Assembly (NCBI RefSeq): GCF_050948175.1
Contig: NC_135199.1
Coordinates: 12,404,501-12,468,500, forward strand
Direction: 5' to 3'
From: Xylocopa sonorina
Taxonomy: Eukaryota > Arthropoda > Insecta > Hymenoptera > Apidae
Length of the DNA: 64,000 nucleotides
The notes below the pieces were generated by a model. That model saw only the letters and a list, made by a program, of their open reading frames with translations. It searched no databases and was not told where the DNA came from. Positions 63,331 through 64,000 of the stretch are shown here, in pieces. The translations under genes were made by a program, and so were the position numbers. Each line of letters begins with the position of its first letter. Position 1 is the first letter of the stretch.

Positions 63331-63350
63331 CTTACCTACCCGCCCCGATA

Positions 63351-63361
63351 CGCGCGCGCGC
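63351..63361. repeat. Alternating CG run
   Basis: Eleven bases of strict CG alternation, a potential Z-DNA-forming sequence, close to the tetranucleotide tract. Confidence 0.85.
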
Positions 63362-64000
63362 TTGGGCATAAATCTCCAAGTGCTTTTAAGCTTTACAAGT
63401 TCCAAGAAAGAACCAGAATGTCGCCGACTCCGATCTCGAAACTTTCCACGCGAGAGAGCTCTCGCTCTGTCGCGCAACTCGCGTGAACAATTTTTCCGCC
63501 CCTTCTCCCCTCCACGCGGCCGCCCTGTTATTACCAGCTTTATCGTAAAAAACCGACAGATCCGGAAATTAGTTGAGAACTCGTACCCCGGGGCCGCGGT
63601 ACTCAACTTTCAAAATGTCGCCCCTGATATTTTTCCATACGGTGAACCGTGTTTTACGAGCTTCTCCAACTTTTTTTTTTCGCTTTTTTTTAACAGATGA
63701 ATTAATCATTGATGATTCCGTGGTTTACGATCGGCTATACTTTACGCGATGCGATCGACGAAACCGTATTTCAGCTTCTGCGTTCGACGAGCCAGCTATT
63801 CGTTGATCGAGAAACGCTGGATTCCCCTCGGATTCTCTTTGTGCTTCTTCGTGCACGCTGGCTGATTTTCAGGCTCCCACTTTTGTGGTACGAAGGCAGA
63901 ACGAACGAAATTGTCGGTGTCCTGGATCTTGAAAGTTTCAAACCCAGCTCTTACGACTGGCCGGAAAGTTTTGCTACCGGAGGAAATGGCTTCGACCATG
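63362..64000. other. Non-coding DNA or edge of an exon
   Basis: T-rich runs near 63670-63690. On the minus strand an open frame runs from the window end to 63796, with a donor-like GTAAGA just left of 63955. A minus-strand exon could therefore lie at 63955 and extend beyond the window, but it cannot be judged from this piece. Confidence 0.3.

Noticed and set aside
1..64000. Search by eye for CRISPR arrays, transposon terminal repeats, reverse transcriptase or transposase motifs, and telomeric repeats
   Set aside because: None seen. Diverged or short elements could be missed without alignment tools.

Overview
The window reads as non-coding nuclear DNA from an animal, most likely an insect. 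Hymenoptera (bee, ant or wasp) is my best guess. There is no bacterial layout: no runs of co-directional ORFs, no ribosome binding sites, and no open frame that looks like a known protein. Many open frames of 60-280 codons exist, but they overlap in several frames and on both strands. They have low-complexity Arg/Ser-rich translations, which is what GC- and CpG-rich sequence gives by chance. CpG is not depleted (for example 7 CpG in 28861-28920 and 10 in 5701-5760), a feature known for many hymenopteran genomes. GC-rich DNA alternates with A+T-rich islands (about 72-73% A+T where I counted, near 12121-12180 and 18001-18060). Dinucleotide (GA/CT)n microsatellites recur.

Layout. 1-12 kb: GC/CpG-rich DNA with four GA tracts or GA-rich stretches and a dense cluster of GCCAT/ATGGC cores at 2590-3282 beside a (GA)9 tract. 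12-18.5 kb: two A+T islands, TATA-like boxes, a (CT)27 microsatellite and a candidate 150-bp exon (16115-16264, +). 18.5-29.3 kb: GC-rich, TATA-like motifs, a 40-nt homopurine tract, and a CTCF-like motif at 29163. 29281-29580: a segment with strong G-over-C skew. 29.6-46.5 kb: more of the same, with the best exon candidate of the window at 34682-34738 on the minus strand and a possible microexon at 43820-43854. 46.5-55 kb: long A+T-rich islands and a (GTC)n tract. 55-64 kb: a GC-rich block at 55905-56240 that could be a promoter or first exon, a perfect 14-bp inverted repeat beside a possible exon near 59.1-59.2 kb, and a tetranucleotide tract near the right end.

The simplest reading is intergenic DNA and/or very long introns of one or more genes with distant exons, such as a large neuronal or developmental gene. 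If 34682-34738 is a true exon, its gene runs on the minus strand with introns of tens of kb on each side. I assign no gene symbol. I saw no convincing tRNA, rRNA, snRNA, miRNA, CRISPR array or transposon. I found no previously undescribed system; the most useful leads are the splice-flanked exon candidates, the GCCAT/GA cluster and the skewed segment at 29.3 kb.
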